A DNA stretch of 64,000 nt from Nitrosomonas ureae (GCF_900206265.1 NZ_LT907782.1:186001-250000); one strand, 5' to 3'. Counted from the stretch's first letter, positions 53,738 through 63,846 are shown. Numbers and translations are program-made. The notes: a model not told the origin generated them from the sequence alone.

Positions 53738-54292
53738 ATGCCTAGAATAATTCTGTTCAATAAACCCTACGGTGTGATTTGCCAATTCACACCAACATGT
53801 GGACATCGATCGCTGCAGGATTTTATACCTTTCGCAGGTTTTTATCCTGCGGGTAGATTGGATGCCGATAGCGAAGGCTTAGTGTTATTAACAGATAATG
53901 GTAAGCTGCAGGATAAAATTTGCAGTCCAAAGTATAAACTACCTAAAACTTATTGGGTTCAGGTGGAAGGTAAACCCGATGATGTCGCACTCAATGCTAT
54001 GCGCCGTGGTATAGTTCTCAGTGATTTTAAAACAAAATCTGCGCAGGTAAGCTTGATGAATGAACCTAGTTTTATCTGGGATAGGCAACCCCCCATTCGT
54101 TTTCGCAAGAGTATTCCGACTACTTGGTTATCTTTGATCCTTAAGGAAGGGAAGAATCGTCAGATAAGACGGATGACGGCGGCGGTATTTTTTCCTACAT
54201 TGCGATTAATTCGTTATGCAATTGGTCTGCATACACTGAAGGGTATTGCACCAGGAGAATGGCGTATGCTTGCTGCTTCTGATATAAACTAA
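53738..54292 (+). CDS. rluE: 23S rRNA pseudouridine synthase, RluE type
   Basis: The 184-residue protein begins MPRIILFNKPYGVICQF. It has the catalytic Asp in GRLDADSEGLVLLTDNG and the later KEGKNRQIRRM typical of the RsuA/RluB/E/F family. It lacks the S4 domain, as RluE does. The ATG at 53738 fits the family; an earlier TTG at 53705 overlaps sixA and adds 11 unrelated residues. It ends the operon. Confidence 0.88.
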   Translation: MPRIILFNKPYGVICQFTPTCGHRSLQDFIPFAGFYPAGRLDADSEGLVLLTDNGKLQDKICSPKYKLPKTYWVQVEGKPDDVALNAMRRGIVLSDFKTKSAQVSLMNEPSFIWDRQPPIRFRKSIPTTWLSLILKEGKNRQIRRMTAAVFFPTLRLIRYAIGLHTLKGIAPGEWRMLAASDIN

Positions 54293-54606
54293 GATGAGTA
54301 CTGCCAGTCTTTTTCTGAAATTTTTATAACAACGAGTTTCTGCTAAGGATTAGAGTATGATGTCTTATTTGAATATATCTACTTGTGAATAGCAAACTGA
54401 AAAGATTGATATTTCTTTTCAGATAAGTGATAGTGTAATATTTTAACTGAAAGTGATCGGTACCGAATAAAGAGGTAAAGTATGTAGTAGTTTTTTGATA
54501 CAAATAAAAGGGATTGATTGAATTAAATATTGATGTATAAAATGTAATTTTTTATTGGATAGGCCTATGCTATGTTGTATCGGGTCTTTAACAGGATGAT
54601 AACCAT
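54293..54606. other. Gene-free stretch before the desaturase gene
   Basis: This 314-bp AT-rich stretch shows no gene. It should hold the desaturase promoter; a -10-like TATGCTATG and upstream TTTATTGGA near 54555-54575 are only suggestive. Confidence 0.4.
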
Positions 54607-55797
54607 ATGATTTATGATTTTCTTAATTTAATTTCGGGTGTGGTGGATATGCCGTGGTGGGGTTATATTGTTATTACCCTGATTTTTACACATATTACAA
54701 TTGCTGCTATTACAATTTATTTACACCGTCATTCGGCGCACAGAGCTTTGGAGTTACACGCCATACCAAGTCATTTTTTTCGTTTCTGGCTCTGGCTGAC
54801 GACTGGAATGGTTACAAAGGAATGGACAGCAATTCATCGCAAGCATCATGCAAAGTGTGAAACCAAGGAGGATCCACATAGTCCGGTTGTTTACGGTATC
54901 GAAAAAGTATTAGCAGAAGGTTCGGAACTCTATAGAGCAGAAGCTAAAAATGCGGAGACTCTGAAGAGATATGGTTACGGTACTCCTGATGATTGGCTGG
55001 AGCGTAATGTGTATAGCAGGCATAGCGCCAAAGGCGTTGCGCTTATGTTGATTATTAATGTGATTTTATTTGGTCCGATTGGGATTACTATTTGGGCTGT
55101 TCAAATGTTATGGGCTCCTGTTTTTGCTGCAGGTATCATTAACGGTGTTGGTCATTATTGGGGATATCGTAATTTTCAAGCGGAAGATGCCAGCAAGAAT
55201 ATTGTTCCTTGGGGTATTTTGATTGGTGGAGAGGAGTTACATAATAATCATCATGCATATGCGACATCTGCACGCTTATCGAATAAGTGGTATGAGTTCG
55301 ATATCGGTTGGATGTATATTCGAATTTTGGAAATGCTGGGGCTTGCAAAAGTCAAAAAGGTTGCGCCTAAATTGCGTATTGATCAGGCGAAAACTCAATG
55401 TGATTCAGATACCTTGCAAGCTGTTATTTCTCATCGATATGAAGTTCTTGCAAAGTATACGAAATCATTAAAAGCAACTTTTTCAAAGGAAATGATTCAT
55501 TTGAAAGAAGCAACAATTCACTATGGAGTGGACAGTTCTACTTTAAAGCGCTGGGTTCTGGCCGATTCTAAAACCTTGCAAGATCATGAGCGCGAGAAGC
55601 TGACCCAAGTGCTCAGTAACGCTAAAACTCTCGATAAAGTCTATACTATGCGAGATGAGTTAGCTCAGATATGGCAAAAATCTACTGCCACAACGGAAGA
55701 ATTGGTTAAACAATTGGAAGATTGGTGTCGACGTGCGGAGGAGAGTGGAATTGAAGTACTGAGAGTATTCTCTCAGCGACTACGATGTTATGCTTGA
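54607..55797 (+). CDS. Delta-9-type acyl desaturase with C-terminal extension
   Basis: The 396-residue membrane di-iron desaturase has the three histidine boxes: HRHSAHRALELH, HRKHH and HNNHH. About four membrane helices surround them. The last ~105 residues (from about RYEVLAKYTKSLK) are hydrophilic and helical. They end with LAQIWQKSTATTEELVKQLE and EDWCRRAEESGIEVLRVFSQ-type text, which resembles the C-terminus of ISL3-family transposases. Betaproteobacterial relatives carry this extension too, as I recall. It introduces double bonds into membrane fatty acids. Confidence 0.9.
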   Translation: MIYDFLNLISGVVDMPWWGYIVITLIFTHITIAAITIYLHRHSAHRALELHAIPSHFFRFWLWLTTGMVTKEWTAIHRKHHAKCETKEDPHSPVVYGIEKVLAEGSELYRAEAKNAETLKRYGYGTPDDWLERNVYSRHSAKGVALMLIINVILFGPIGITIWAVQMLWAPVFAAGIINGVGHYWGYRNFQAEDASKNIVPWGILIGGEELHNNHHAYATSARLSNKWYEFDIGWMYIRILEMLGLAKVKKVAPKLRIDQAKTQCDSDTLQAVISHRYEVLAKYTKSLKATFSKEMIHLKEATIHYGVDSSTLKRWVLADSKTLQDHEREKLTQVLSNAKTLDKVYTMRDELAQIWQKSTATTEELVKQLEDWCRRAEESGIEVLRVFSQRLRCYA

Positions 55798-55817
55798 TGT
55801 TCTGAAAAGACGAAATT

Positions 55818-55842
55818 AAGCCCGCATATGCGGGCTTTTTTT
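55818..55842 (+). terminator. Bidirectional terminator between desaturase and rpmG
   Basis: AAGCCCGCA and TGCGGGCTT form a 9-bp stem with a short loop, flanked by T-runs on the plus side and A's on the other. It separates the convergent desaturase and rpmG genes. Confidence 0.88.
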
Positions 55843-55846
55843 ATTA

Positions 55847-56002
55847 TTACTTCAGTTTTGTTTCTTTATATAGGACATGTTTACGTACAACCGGATCAAA
55901 TTTCATAAATTCCATTTTTTCAGGCTTAGCCCGTTTGTTTTTAGTGGTCGTATAAAAATGCCCCGTTCCAGCTGAGGATTCAAGTTTTACTTTTTCACGC
56001 AT
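55847..56002 (-). CDS. rpmG: 50S ribosomal protein L33
   Basis: The 51-residue product ([20 protein letters not shown] as its start) matches bacterial L33, with [10 protein letters not shown] and [16 protein letters not shown]. It lacks zinc-binding Cys residues, so it is the C-minus form. It follows rpmB by 39 nt, the usual rpmB-rpmG order. Confidence 0.96.
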   Translation of the reverse strand: MREKVKLESSAGTGHFYTTTKNKRAKPEKMEFMKFDPVVRKHVLYKETKLK

Positions 56003-56041
56003 AACGACGATAACTCCTTGATTGATCTTCTTGGCAGGTCT

Positions 56042-56278
56042 TTAAATGTTTTTTCCTTCTAATCGCATTTTAACCAATACTGCATCTATACCATTCTTAT
56101 CGATAGTACGAAGTGCCGCATTGGTTAACCGCAGCTTAATCCAGCGATTCTCACTTTCAACCCAGAATTTTCGGTGTTGCAGATTAGGTAAAAAACGTCT
56201 TTTGGTTTTATTGTTTGCGTGAGAAACATTATGACCAGACATTGGTTTCTTGCCCGTTACTTCACATACTCGTGCCAT
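56042..56278 (-). CDS. rpmB: 50S ribosomal protein L28
   Basis: The 78-residue product has [20 protein letters not shown] and [12 protein letters not shown], the standard L28 start and core, with the same length as E. coli L28. The ATG at 56278 has GGAG upstream. Cotranscribed with rpmG. Confidence 0.97.
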   Translation of the reverse strand: MARVCEVTGKKPMSGHNVSHANNKTKRRFLPNLQHRKFWVESENRWIKLRLTNAALRTIDKNGIDAVLVKMRLEGKNI

Positions 56279-56335
56279 ATAGCGCACTCCAGAATTCTTA
56301 AAAAGAAGAATTATATCCTGATTTGAAGCATTTGC

Positions 56336-57010
56336 TCAAATTAAATCATGTTCGGAAAATGAAAGAGCAGTGCCGTTACCTACAATAAAGTGATCCAATA
56401 CTTGAACGTCAACTAGAGACAATGCTTGTTTTAAGGATTGAGTTAATACTTTATCGGCATGACTAGGTTCGGCAATGCCCGAAGGATGATTATGCGCAAA
56501 GATAATTGCAGCTGCATTATGATATAAGGCACGCTTGATAATTTCCCTGGGGTAAACGCTGGCTTGCGTCAATGTCCCACTAAATAATTCTTCGGTAGCA
56601 ATAGCATGATTCTTTGCGTCAAGAAAAATGCCAATAAATACTTCGTGTTGTTTATTTGCCAAGCTCAGTCGTAGAAAATCTCGAACCAGTCTAGGTGAAT
56701 TCATGGCATTACCGCACTTTAGCTCTTCACCTAAGGCACGGCGAGCCATTTCTAATACCGCTTGCAATTGAGCATATTTAGCCATACCCATTCCGGGAAG
56801 TTGACAAAAATTTGGCTGACTGGCTGCAAAAACATTGGTTAAGCTGCCAAAATGTAAAAGTAATTCTCTTGCGAGATCTACAGCACTTTTACCGCTAATG
56901 CCGGTACGTAAAAATATAGCCAATAGTTCTGTATCAGAAAGTGTTGAAGCACCTTTCTGTAACAGTTTTTCACGTGGTCGTTCAGATACGGGCCAATTTG
57001 TAATTGCCAT
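56336..57010 (-). CDS. radC: RadC family JAB1/MPN domain protein
   Basis: The 224-residue protein has the N-terminal helix-hairpin-helix region ([20 protein letters not shown]) and the C-terminal JAMM motif HNHPSG with upstream [13 protein letters not shown]. RadC's function is unclear despite its name. It is next to the rpmB-rpmG unit on the same strand, and divergent from coaBC. Confidence 0.95.
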   Translation of the reverse strand: MAITNWPVSERPREKLLQKGASTLSDTELLAIFLRTGISGKSAVDLARELLLHFGSLTNVFAASQPNFCQLPGMGMAKYAQLQAVLEMARRALGEELKCGNAMNSPRLVRDFLRLSLANKQHEVFIGIFLDAKNHAIATEELFSGTLTQASVYPREIIKRALYHNAAAIIFAHNHPSGIAEPSHADKVLTQSLKQALSLVDVQVLDHFIVGNGTALSFSEHDLI

Positions 57011-57208
57011 AAGCTATGATGTGGTACACAGTGATGTAAAATAAGACTAGGGTTTGTCATTAGCGTTATTAGTGAAGCTAACGTGACTAGCCATTATTGA
57101 TAGGATACGGCATTAGTGCGATCAAATTGAGTCGAAGGAATGTTTTAGTATGTATTCTAGGTAATTTATCGTATTACAAAATTAAATTTATTCGAGATAT
57201 CATTTGTA

Positions 57209-58435
57209 ATGAAAATAGGAGCATCGACTGTATCAAAGAAGCGTTTGCTGTTGGGGGTAACCGGCGGTGTGGCCGCTTACAAAACAGCGGAATTGGCGCG
57301 CCTATTAACTCAGCATGGAATTAATGTGCAGACAATAATGACCGAAGCAGCTTGTCGTTTTATGGGTCCCGCAACTTTCCAGTCATTGACTGGAAATTCT
57401 GTTTACACTGATTTGTGGAAAACCAATGCCGCGCATAATATGGCGCATATTGATCTATCCCGCAACGCCGACATGATTTTAGTGGCTCCAGCCAGCGCAA
57501 ATTTTATAGGTAAGCTTGCCAATGGATTGGCAGATGATTTGCTATCGGTATTATGCATAGCACGTGATTGTCCGCTCATGATAGCACCGGCAATGAATCG
57601 TCAAATGTGGGAGAGTCCTGCAACAAGGCGTAATTTGTCATTGTTACGTCAGGATGAGGTAAAAATAATTGGTCCAGCCTGTGGCGAACAAGCTTGTGGT
57701 GAAATAGGGATGGGGCGCATGGCAGAAGTAAGTGAACTGGTAGAAGCGGTGCAAATTGCTTTCCAAGCTGGTACATTATTACAGGGTAAAAATATTTTGG
57801 TGACAGCCGGGCCTACTTATGAAGCGATTGATGCTGTCCGAGGAATTACCAACAATAGTTCGGGAAAAATGGGATACGCTGTTGCTAAAGCTGCATTAGA
57901 AATGGGCGCAAGAATTACTCTGATTTCCGGGCCAACGTGTTTATCACCGCCTAAAGTTGATAAGTTTATTTCAGTAGTAAGTGCAGAAGAAATGTTGCAT
58001 GCGGTACAAGCAGAAGTATCGCAAGCTGATATTTTTATCAGTGTCGCTGCTGTGGCTGATTACCGTGCCGCAAGCATCAAGCAACAAAAACTAAAAAAAT
58101 CGCCCGCCAATCTGTTGATTGAATTAACCCCTAATCCGGATATTCTGATGACAGTATCTACATCACCCAATCCGCCTTTTTGTGTTGGTTTTGCAGCGGA
58201 AACAGAAAATCTCGAGAAGAATGCAGCGGCGAAAAGAAATAAGAAAAAATTACCTTTGCTAGTTGCCAATCTGGCTCAGGATGCGATTGGTTCCGATGAG
58301 AATGAGCTAATTTTGCTGGATGACGAAGGCAAACATGTCCTTCCCAAGGCAGCAAAAATTGCACAAGCGCGGCGTCTGATGACGCATATTTACTCACTGT
58401 ATGACAAACTTAAGAAAAATGATGAAAAGAATTGA
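57209..58435 (+). CDS. coaBC: Bifunctional phosphopantothenoylcysteine decarboxylase/synthetase
   Basis: The 408-residue enzyme performs two steps of coenzyme A synthesis. The N-terminal flavoprotein decarboxylase has [36 protein letters not shown] (the family PASANF) and [12 protein letters not shown]. The C-terminal synthetase has [19 protein letters not shown] and the NNSSGKMG motif, with later AVADYRAA. Its end overlaps the start of dut by 14 nt, the usual coaBC-dut pair. Confidence 0.97.
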   Translation: MKIGASTVSKKRLLLGVTGGVAAYKTAELARLLTQHGINVQTIMTEAACRFMGPATFQSLTGNSVYTDLWKTNAAHNMAHIDLSRNADMILVAPASANFIGKLANGLADDLLSVLCIARDCPLMIAPAMNRQMWESPATRRNLSLLRQDEVKIIGPACGEQACGEIGMGRMAEVSELVEAVQIAFQAGTLLQGKNILVTAGPTYEAIDAVRGITNNSSGKMGYAVAKAALEMGARITLISGPTCLSPPKVDKFISVVSAEEMLHAVQAEVSQADIFISVAAVADYRAASIKQQKLKKSPANLLIELTPNPDILMTVSTSPNPPFCVGFAAETENLEKNAAAKRNKKKLPLLVANLAQDAIGSDENELILLDDEGKHVLPKAAKIAQARRLMTHIYSLYDKLKKNDEKN

Positions 58436-58871
58436 TATCAAAGTTCTCGATGATCGTTTAAATGAACAATTTCCAGCATATGCGACGCCAGGCTCAGCCG
58501 GTTTGGATTTGCGTGCGTGTATTGAGCACCCATTGACGATCAATCCAGGAGAAACTAATCTCATTCCAGCGGGTATCGCAATACATTTAGCGGATACTGG
58601 ATTGGCGGCACTGGTCTTGCCACGCTCTGGATTAGGCCATAAGCATGGAATCGTACTAGGAAATTTAGTAGGCTTGATTGATTCAGATTATCAAGGGCAA
58701 ATTCTGGTTTCTTGCTGGAATCGTAGCCAAACAGCTTTCTTCCTTAATCCACTGGAGCGAATTGCTCAACTTGTTGTGGTTCCCGTGATTCAAGTAGCGT
58801 TTAATCGAGTAGACAGTTTTGACTATAGCCACCGTGGTGAAGATGGGTTTGGCAGTACAGGGAAGCATTGA
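58422..58871 (+). CDS. dut: Deoxyuridine 5'-triphosphate nucleotidohydrolase
   Basis: The 149-residue dUTPase converts dUTP to dUMP and PPi. All five motifs are present, including [32 protein letters not shown] with the catalytic Asp, RIAQLV and the C-terminal GFGSTGKH arm. The start ATG is at 58422 ([10 protein letters not shown]). It is the housekeeping enzyme; compare the three DCD-fold genes at 35285-37124, which share the same superfamily fold. Confidence 0.98.
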   Translation: MKRIDIKVLDDRLNEQFPAYATPGSAGLDLRACIEHPLTINPGETNLIPAGIAIHLADTGLAALVLPRSGLGHKHGIVLGNLVGLIDSDYQGQILVSCWNRSQTAFFLNPLERIAQLVVVPVIQVAFNRVDSFDYSHRGEDGFGSTGKH

Positions 58872-58919
58872 TAAACTATTTTTGTTCTTATCGAGACTAG
58901 TGGTTTTTCTAATACTGCC

Positions 58920-59948
58920 GATTCAAATATGAAGTGCAACGCCTGATGTGAAGAATAGCTGATTAGGTGTTCTGTATCCAAGCCGTTTTCTAAGCCGATT
59001 GTTCAATCTTTCCATTGCTGTATTTATCTCCTGTCGTGTAATCGTGGTGAAGTCGCTGTTTTTGGGGAAGTGCTGCCGAATTAGTCCATTGGTATTCTCG
59101 TTCGTTCCTCGTTCCCATGAAGCGTAAGGGTGGGCGAAATAGAAGTCCGCGTCCAGTTGTTTGCTGATCTCCTCGTGTCCGGCGAATTCCCGCCCGAATC
59201 GTATGCACCCGTTTTTGGTGTGGCTTGAGCAGGTGAGTGGTTGCTTTTATCACTGCCTCGGCGGTCTTCCGCTCCACCTTGCGAATCAGCGTGTATCCCG
59301 TCTTTCGCTCGACCAGGCTGACGATGGCCTGCCGGTGGTTCTTGCCGATGATGGTATCTGCTTCCCAGTCGCCGATACGACTTCTAGCATCGACGGTAGC
59401 CGGACGTTGCTCAATGGATTGGCGGTTGGGGATGATGCCGCGCCGGTCTGTCTTGCCATAACGCTTTCGGCGCTGCTTCTGACAGCGCAGATTCTTCCAC
59501 AGAATGCCACCGTTTCGTTTGTCAGCATAAACCCTCTGGTACACTGTCTCAATGCTGATATCCGCATAGTTGCTGATCGGGTCTGGGCTCCATTGCAGCA
59601 TGTTTCTCTTGCGCAAACCGCCAAGTTGCATCGTCTATCGCCCGCGCATTGATGGCTTTCCGCTCGACTGCTTTGTTATGCGCCTGGTTGGGGCGATAAT
59701 AGCTACGCGCCCCGCGGTTACGGGCTAACTCTCGGCTAATAGTTGATACGCTTCGGTCAATGACGGTGGCGATCTCGCTTTGTGTGTGTCCCGCTTTCTT
59801 CAAGACGTATATCTGGTATCGCTCTTCTCGGGTTAGGTGTGTGTAGTTCATCTTTGCAATTTCGACTGGCTGGTCAAAAAGGCTCAGATGCTACCGAATC
59901 CAACCCCCCTGACCTGCGTTATTCAAAATTGCACTTCAAACTTGAATC
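58920..59948 (-). mobile_element. IS30-family insertion sequence
   Basis: The element is bounded by 20-bp inverted repeats with 18 matches: GATTCAAATATGAAGTGCAA at 58920-58939, and its near-complement at 59929-59948. It contains one transposase gene on the minus strand that is broken by frameshifts. It is about 1.03 kb. It is inserted into debris of an IS481-type transposase gene. Confidence 0.88.
58923..59851 (-). pseudogene. IS30-family transposase, two frameshifts
   Basis: The N-terminal helix-turn-helix (YTHLTREERYQIYVLKKAG, IDRSVSTISRELARN) and the DDE core (SRIGDWEADTIIGKN, LVERKTGYTLIRKV) are recognisable. A frameshift lies near 59560-59630. A second lies near 59170-59215, after which the true reading is EFAGHEE...SWERGTNENTNGL (partly seen in another frame), ending NQLFFTSGVALHI at 58923. 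As it stands the protein is not made whole. Confidence 0.87.
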
Positions 59949-59951
59949 CGC

Positions 59952-60258
59952 TTCAAGAAACTTCACATTAACTTGCACATGATGTCCCGATTTGTTTTTC
60001 ATGACGAATTGTTGGGATCGATCTTTTGGGCTGACGGTTTGGGAGGCGGTTGAGGCCGTGGCGCTTTAATACTCTATATGTACGCCACCAGGAGATATCT
60101 CGACACGGGACGCATAAGCTCGCTTCCATTGATAAAACGTATCTCTTGGAATACCAAAATGCCTGCAGGTGAATGCAACATTGCCAGATGCGGCGGCGTG
60201 TTCGAATACTTTAGTTTACGAGAAATATCTCTTTGTGCTTGTAGATTTATCAACGACT
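59952..60258 (-). pseudogene. IS481-type transposase remnant, interrupted by IS30
   Basis: On the minus strand, disconnected frames read RDISRKL, KVFEHAAASGNVAFTCRHFG, IPRDTFYQWKRAY, then LKRHGLNRLPNRQPKRS and GHHVQVNVKFLE. These match the N-terminal helix-turn-helix and start of the catalytic region of IS481-type transposases. Several frameshifts and stops are present, and the IS30 element begins directly after. The rest is not visible on the other side of IS30. Confidence 0.7.
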
Positions 60259-60325
60259 TCTTGAAAACAATTCAATTTATCAAAACTGTCAACCGAAGTC
60301 GTAATATTCATAGATTAAGAGTCTC

Positions 60326-61675
60326 TTAATGAAAGCGTGGTAGCATTCCCTTGATTCCACGCATCATTTTTGCCATTCCCCCTTTATTCATCATCTTCAT
60401 CATTTTCCTGGCTTGTTCAAATTGTGCTAGCAAGCGATTAACCTCTTGTACGGATACGCCTGCACCTGAGGCTATTCGGCGCTTTCTTGAGGCTTTCAAA
60501 ATTTCTGGCTTTGCACGTTCTTGTTTGGTCATGGAATTAATAATACCTTCTGTCCGGTTAATTATTTTATCGTCCACTTTAACGTTTTGTGCCGCCTGAC
60601 TAAATTGAGCAGGTAGTTTATCCATGAGGGCGCTCATTCCACCCATATTGCGCATCTGCTGAAACTGTGCTTTGAAATCATCAAGGTCAAATGCTTTACC
60701 CGATTTCATTTTTTTCATCAATTTCTCAGCTTCCTGCTGATCGGCGCTACGTTGAGCTTCCTCGATCAAACCGAGTACGTCACCCATACCCAGAATGCGG
60801 GATGCCATTCGATCAGGATGAAATGCTTCCAGGCCTGTCAATTTTTCTGCAATACCGGAAAATTTGATGGGTTTTCCCGTAATATGCTTGACAGACAACG
60901 CAGCGCCGCCACGTGCATCACCGTCAAGCTTGGTGAGGATGACGCCGGTTAATGGCAGCGCGTCAGAAAATGCTTTGGCAGTATTCACCGCATCCTGGCC
61001 TTGCATTGCATCAACAACAAACAAGGTTTCAATGGGGCGCAAAAGTGTTTCAAGCTCGCGGATTTCCTGCATCATTGCCTCATCAATACCTAACCGGCCC
61101 GCGGTATCAACAATCATAACTTCATGATGGTGTCTACGTGCATAATCTAATGCAGCGGAGCCAATTTGTCCGGGCTTCTGTCCTTCTTGAACAGGAAAAA
61201 AATCGGCACCGACCTGATTGGCTAGAAGTTCAAGTTGATGAATTGCAGCTGGACGATAAATATCACAGGAAACTAGCAATACTTTCTTCTTTTTGTTTTC
61301 CATCAGCCACTTGGCCAGTTTTCCGCTGCTAGTGGTCTTGCCGGCACCTTGCAGTCCTGCCATGAGAATAACTGCAGGCGGGACTGTGGCAAGATTAAGA
61401 TCAGCCTTTTCTCCACCTATGATGGCAATTAATTCTTGATGAACCACTCCAACTAGAGTCTGTCCTGGAGTGAGGCTAGTCATCACTTCATGGCCAATAG
61501 CTTTTTCTTTGACGCGCGCGATGAAATCTTTGACTACTGGTAAAGCCACATCCGCTTCCAGTAACGCTAAGCGAACTTCTCGCAAAGCATCCTGAATATT
61601 ACTCTCGGAAAGCCTTGCTTCGCCGCGTAATGTCTTGATAACTCCACTGAGTCGATGAGTGAGATTGTCAAACAT
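60326..61675 (-). CDS. ffh: Signal recognition particle protein Ffh
   Basis: Ffh is the GTPase of the signal recognition particle, which with 4.5S RNA targets nascent membrane proteins to FtsY and SecYEG. The 449-residue product has the N domain, the G motifs GLQGAGKTT, DTAGRL and TKLDGDARGGA, and the Met-rich M domain with QFEQARKMMKMMNKGGM. It is divergent from the CcsA/YpjD-type gene at 61812, the same pair as in many proteobacteria. Confidence 0.98.
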   Translation of the reverse strand: MFDNLTHRLSGVIKTLRGEARLSESNIQDALREVRLALLEADVALPVVKDFIARVKEKAIGHEVMTSLTPGQTLVGVVHQELIAIIGGEKADLNLATVPPAVILMAGLQGAGKTTSSGKLAKWLMENKKKKVLLVSCDIYRPAAIHQLELLANQVGADFFPVQEGQKPGQIGSAALDYARRHHHEVMIVDTAGRLGIDEAMMQEIRELETLLRPIETLFVVDAMQGQDAVNTAKAFSDALPLTGVILTKLDGDARGGAALSVKHITGKPIKFSGIAEKLTGLEAFHPDRMASRILGMGDVLGLIEEAQRSADQQEAEKLMKKMKSGKAFDLDDFKAQFQQMRNMGGMSALMDKLPAQFSQAAQNVKVDDKIINRTEGIINSMTKQERAKPEILKASRKRRIASGAGVSVQEVNRLLAQFEQARKMMKMMNKGGMAKMMRGIKGMLPRFH

Positions 61676-61811
61676 ATTTAAGCCCCATAAATCAATAATT
61701 AGAGAACAAAATAATAATCCATCTTAATAAATATCAGGATCAGGTCTTTGAATTTGCTAAAGTGCCATGTAGACTAAACAATTATTTCGGCATATCAAAT
61801 TTGAACTGTCA

Positions 61812-62651
61812 ATGATCAGCATTTTAACTTATCTCGCGGCCTTTTTGCTTTATATACTGATTGGTTGGTTTTTTTGGCGAAATACATGGGGTCAAACGGC
61901 ATCCAGAACGAATGATTATGTATTGGTGAAAGCTACATGGGGGCATTATGCGATGATTGTTCCGTTGCTACTGCATGCCCTAATACTTTATCAATCCATG
62001 TTTGTTGGTTCAGGACTTAGTTTTGGCTTGAGTAATGCGATCTCATCCATTGTTTGGTTGACGACTTTCATTTATTGGTTCTCAGGATTTTTTAAACGTT
62101 TAGAAGGATTGCAGACTTTGGTTGCGCCTATCGCAGGAGTAGCGGCTATAGCAGTATTGCTGCCATTGTTTTTCCCATCTTTGCGTCCGCTTGAGAATAC
62201 TGAATTGCCAGCCTTCAAAGCGCACTTGCTGGTTGCAATGATGGCTTATAGCTTGCTGACAATAGCGGCATTACACGCATTGTTAATGACAGTAGTCGAA
62301 CGCCAATTGCACCATCCCGCATCACGTTCAGTATTTCCCAATTTGCCACCGCTGCTGGCAATGGAAAAATTGCTGTTTCATATTATCTGGGTTGGGTTTA
62401 TCTTACTCACGTTGACGCTCATGAGCGGTATCGTATTTTCGCAGGAAGTATTTGGTCAATCGCTGACGTTTTCTCATAAAACCCTATTTGGCTTTATCTC
62501 CTGGGGGGTTTTTGCAGCGTTATTGATAGGTAGGCAATTCTATGGGTGGCGAGGGCGTATTGCAATTCGTTGGACATTAATCGGATTCATTATATTATTA
62601 CTAGCTTATATCGGCAGTAAATTTGTGCTGGAAATCATATTGAATCGCTAG
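61812..62651 (+). CDS. CcsA/YpjD-type inner-membrane protein (cytochrome c assembly family)
   Basis: The 279-residue protein has about eight membrane helices. The C-terminal part has the CcsA/CcmC-like segment (LTLTLMSGIVFSQEVFG, KTLFGFISWGVFAALLIGRQ). Such proteins near ffh are usually annotated as YpjD; a role in cytochrome c biogenesis is uncertain without the WWD motif. The TAG stop at 62649-62651 falls in the CTAG that starts the IS5 element's repeat, so the insertion may have altered the last codons. Confidence 0.85.
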   Translation: MISILTYLAAFLLYILIGWFFWRNTWGQTASRTNDYVLVKATWGHYAMIVPLLLHALILYQSMFVGSGLSFGLSNAISSIVWLTTFIYWFSGFFKRLEGLQTLVAPIAGVAAIAVLLPLFFPSLRPLENTELPAFKAHLLVAMMAYSLLTIAALHALLMTVVERQLHHPASRSVFPNLPPLLAMEKLLFHIIWVGFILLTLTLMSGIVFSQEVFGQSLTFSHKTLFGFISWGVFAALLIGRQFYGWRGRIAIRWTLIGFIILLLAYIGSKFVLEIILNR

Positions 62652-63485
62652 ATAATGAAGTCACGAGATTAGAACTATGAGATTCTTGTAAAAACACAGG
62701 GATTTCATATGACATATTCACACCGCAGACATGACATATCAGAGGAAGTATGGGCGCAGCTAGAGACACATCTGCCTGGACGCCAAGGCGTTTGGGGAGG
62801 GCTGGCCAGAGATAACCGGCAATTCATCAATGCTGTTTTCTGGATTATGCGCACGGGTGCGCCATGGCGGGATTTACCGCCGGATTATGGCGATTGGAGC
62901 AATACGCACCGTCGTTTTATTCGCTGGCGCGACAAGGGCATCTGGGAAAAATTACTGGAAGTGCTGATTGACGACCCGGATTACGAATGGCTGATGATTG
63001 ATGCCAGTCATTGTAAGGTACATCCTCATGCTGCCGGAGCCAGATGCGGGAATCAAGACATGAGCGGCACAAAAGGGGGCTCAATACCAAGATACATCTG
63101 GCCGTGGATGCGCATGGTATGCCGGTCAGAGTTTTTATTACACAAGGTACCACAGCGGATTGCACGCAGGCTGGCCGCCTGATCGAAGGGCTTGATACGG
63201 ATTATTTACTGGCGGATCGCGGTTATGACAGCAATGCGATTATTGAACAAGCAAGAAAACAGAGCATGGAAGCTATAATTCCTCCAAAGAAAAGCCGTGC
63301 AGCGCAAAGGTTCTACGATAAGGCATTGTATAAATTGCGGCATCTTGTAGAAAATGCTTTTCTGCACCTCAAGAGATGGCGCAGCATCGCCACAAGATAC
63401 GCCAAAAATACCACCTCTTTTCTCGCCGCTGTACAAATCAGATGCATCGCTCTCTGGGCAAATATCTCGTGACTACACTATCTAG
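62648..63485 (+). mobile_element. IS5-family insertion sequence (IS427-like group)
   Basis: The 838-bp element has 22-bp terminal inverted repeats with 20 matches (CTAGATAATGAAGTCACGAGAT at 62648-62669 with its complement at 63464-63485, the sequence given in two pieces: CTAGATAATGAA, GTCACGAGAT). The outer CTAG on each side may instead be a target duplication. It carries one transposase coded in two overlapping frames. It sits on the stop codon of the upstream gene. Confidence 0.88.
62709..63472 (+). CDS. IS5-family transposase, made by frameshifting
   Basis: The first frame (62709-63182) gives the N-terminus with the first catalytic Asp in LMIDASHCKVHPHAAGAR. The second frame (63044-63472) gives KRGLNTKIHLAVDAHGMPVR, LLADRGYDSNAI with the second Asp, and the C-terminal Glu region. 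They meet at a CACAAAAGGGGGCTC slip site near 63070, a typical programmed ribosomal frameshift site of the IS427 group. The fusion protein is about 255 residues. A natural mutation cannot be excluded but is less likely. Confidence 0.85.
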
Positions 63486-63564
63486 CATGATAACAGGCTT
63501 TCACGCATATCCACCCAGCGTATCTTTTCTCTTCCTTGTTAGTGCGCTGGGTTCTTTTTTTGAT

Positions 63565-63843
63565 TCAAGATATCACCAGCTTGCAGCCCAGAGCTTCAAC
63601 TACCTTTGCGATGGTGGCGAATTCCGGCTTTCCTTGTCCGCTCAGAGATTTGTAAAGACTTGCGCGGCTAACTCCGGCAAGTTTTGCCACTTCGGTCATC
63701 CCTTTGGCCCTGGCGGCCGTGTTTAACGCGTGGATGAATTCAGTGGCGGTAGCGTTGGCTGCGGATTCTTGCAGGAAGGCGCGAATGTCTTCATCTGTTT
63801 TGAGATGTTCTGCGATATCGAACGGGATAATTTTTTCGGTCAT
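63565..63843 (-). CDS. Addiction-module antidote, HTH type
   Basis: The 92-residue antitoxin has a phage-repressor-like HTH (MTEVAKLAGVSRASLYKSLSG, then GKPEFATIAKVVEALG). It matches the family of putative addiction-module antidotes that pair with a RelE-like toxin. The toxin gene precedes it on the minus strand, with 3 nt between them. Confidence 0.92.
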   Translation of the reverse strand: MTEKIIPFDIAEHLKTDEDIRAFLQESAANATATEFIHALNTAARAKGMTEVAKLAGVSRASLYKSLSGQGKPEFATIAKVVEALGCKLVIS

Positions 63844-63846
63844 ATC

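Noticed and set aside
63070-63080. Sequencing error or disabling frameshift in the IS5-family transposase
   Set aside because: The A-run followed by a G-run is at the place where this IS group uses programmed frameshifting, and both frames are otherwise intact.
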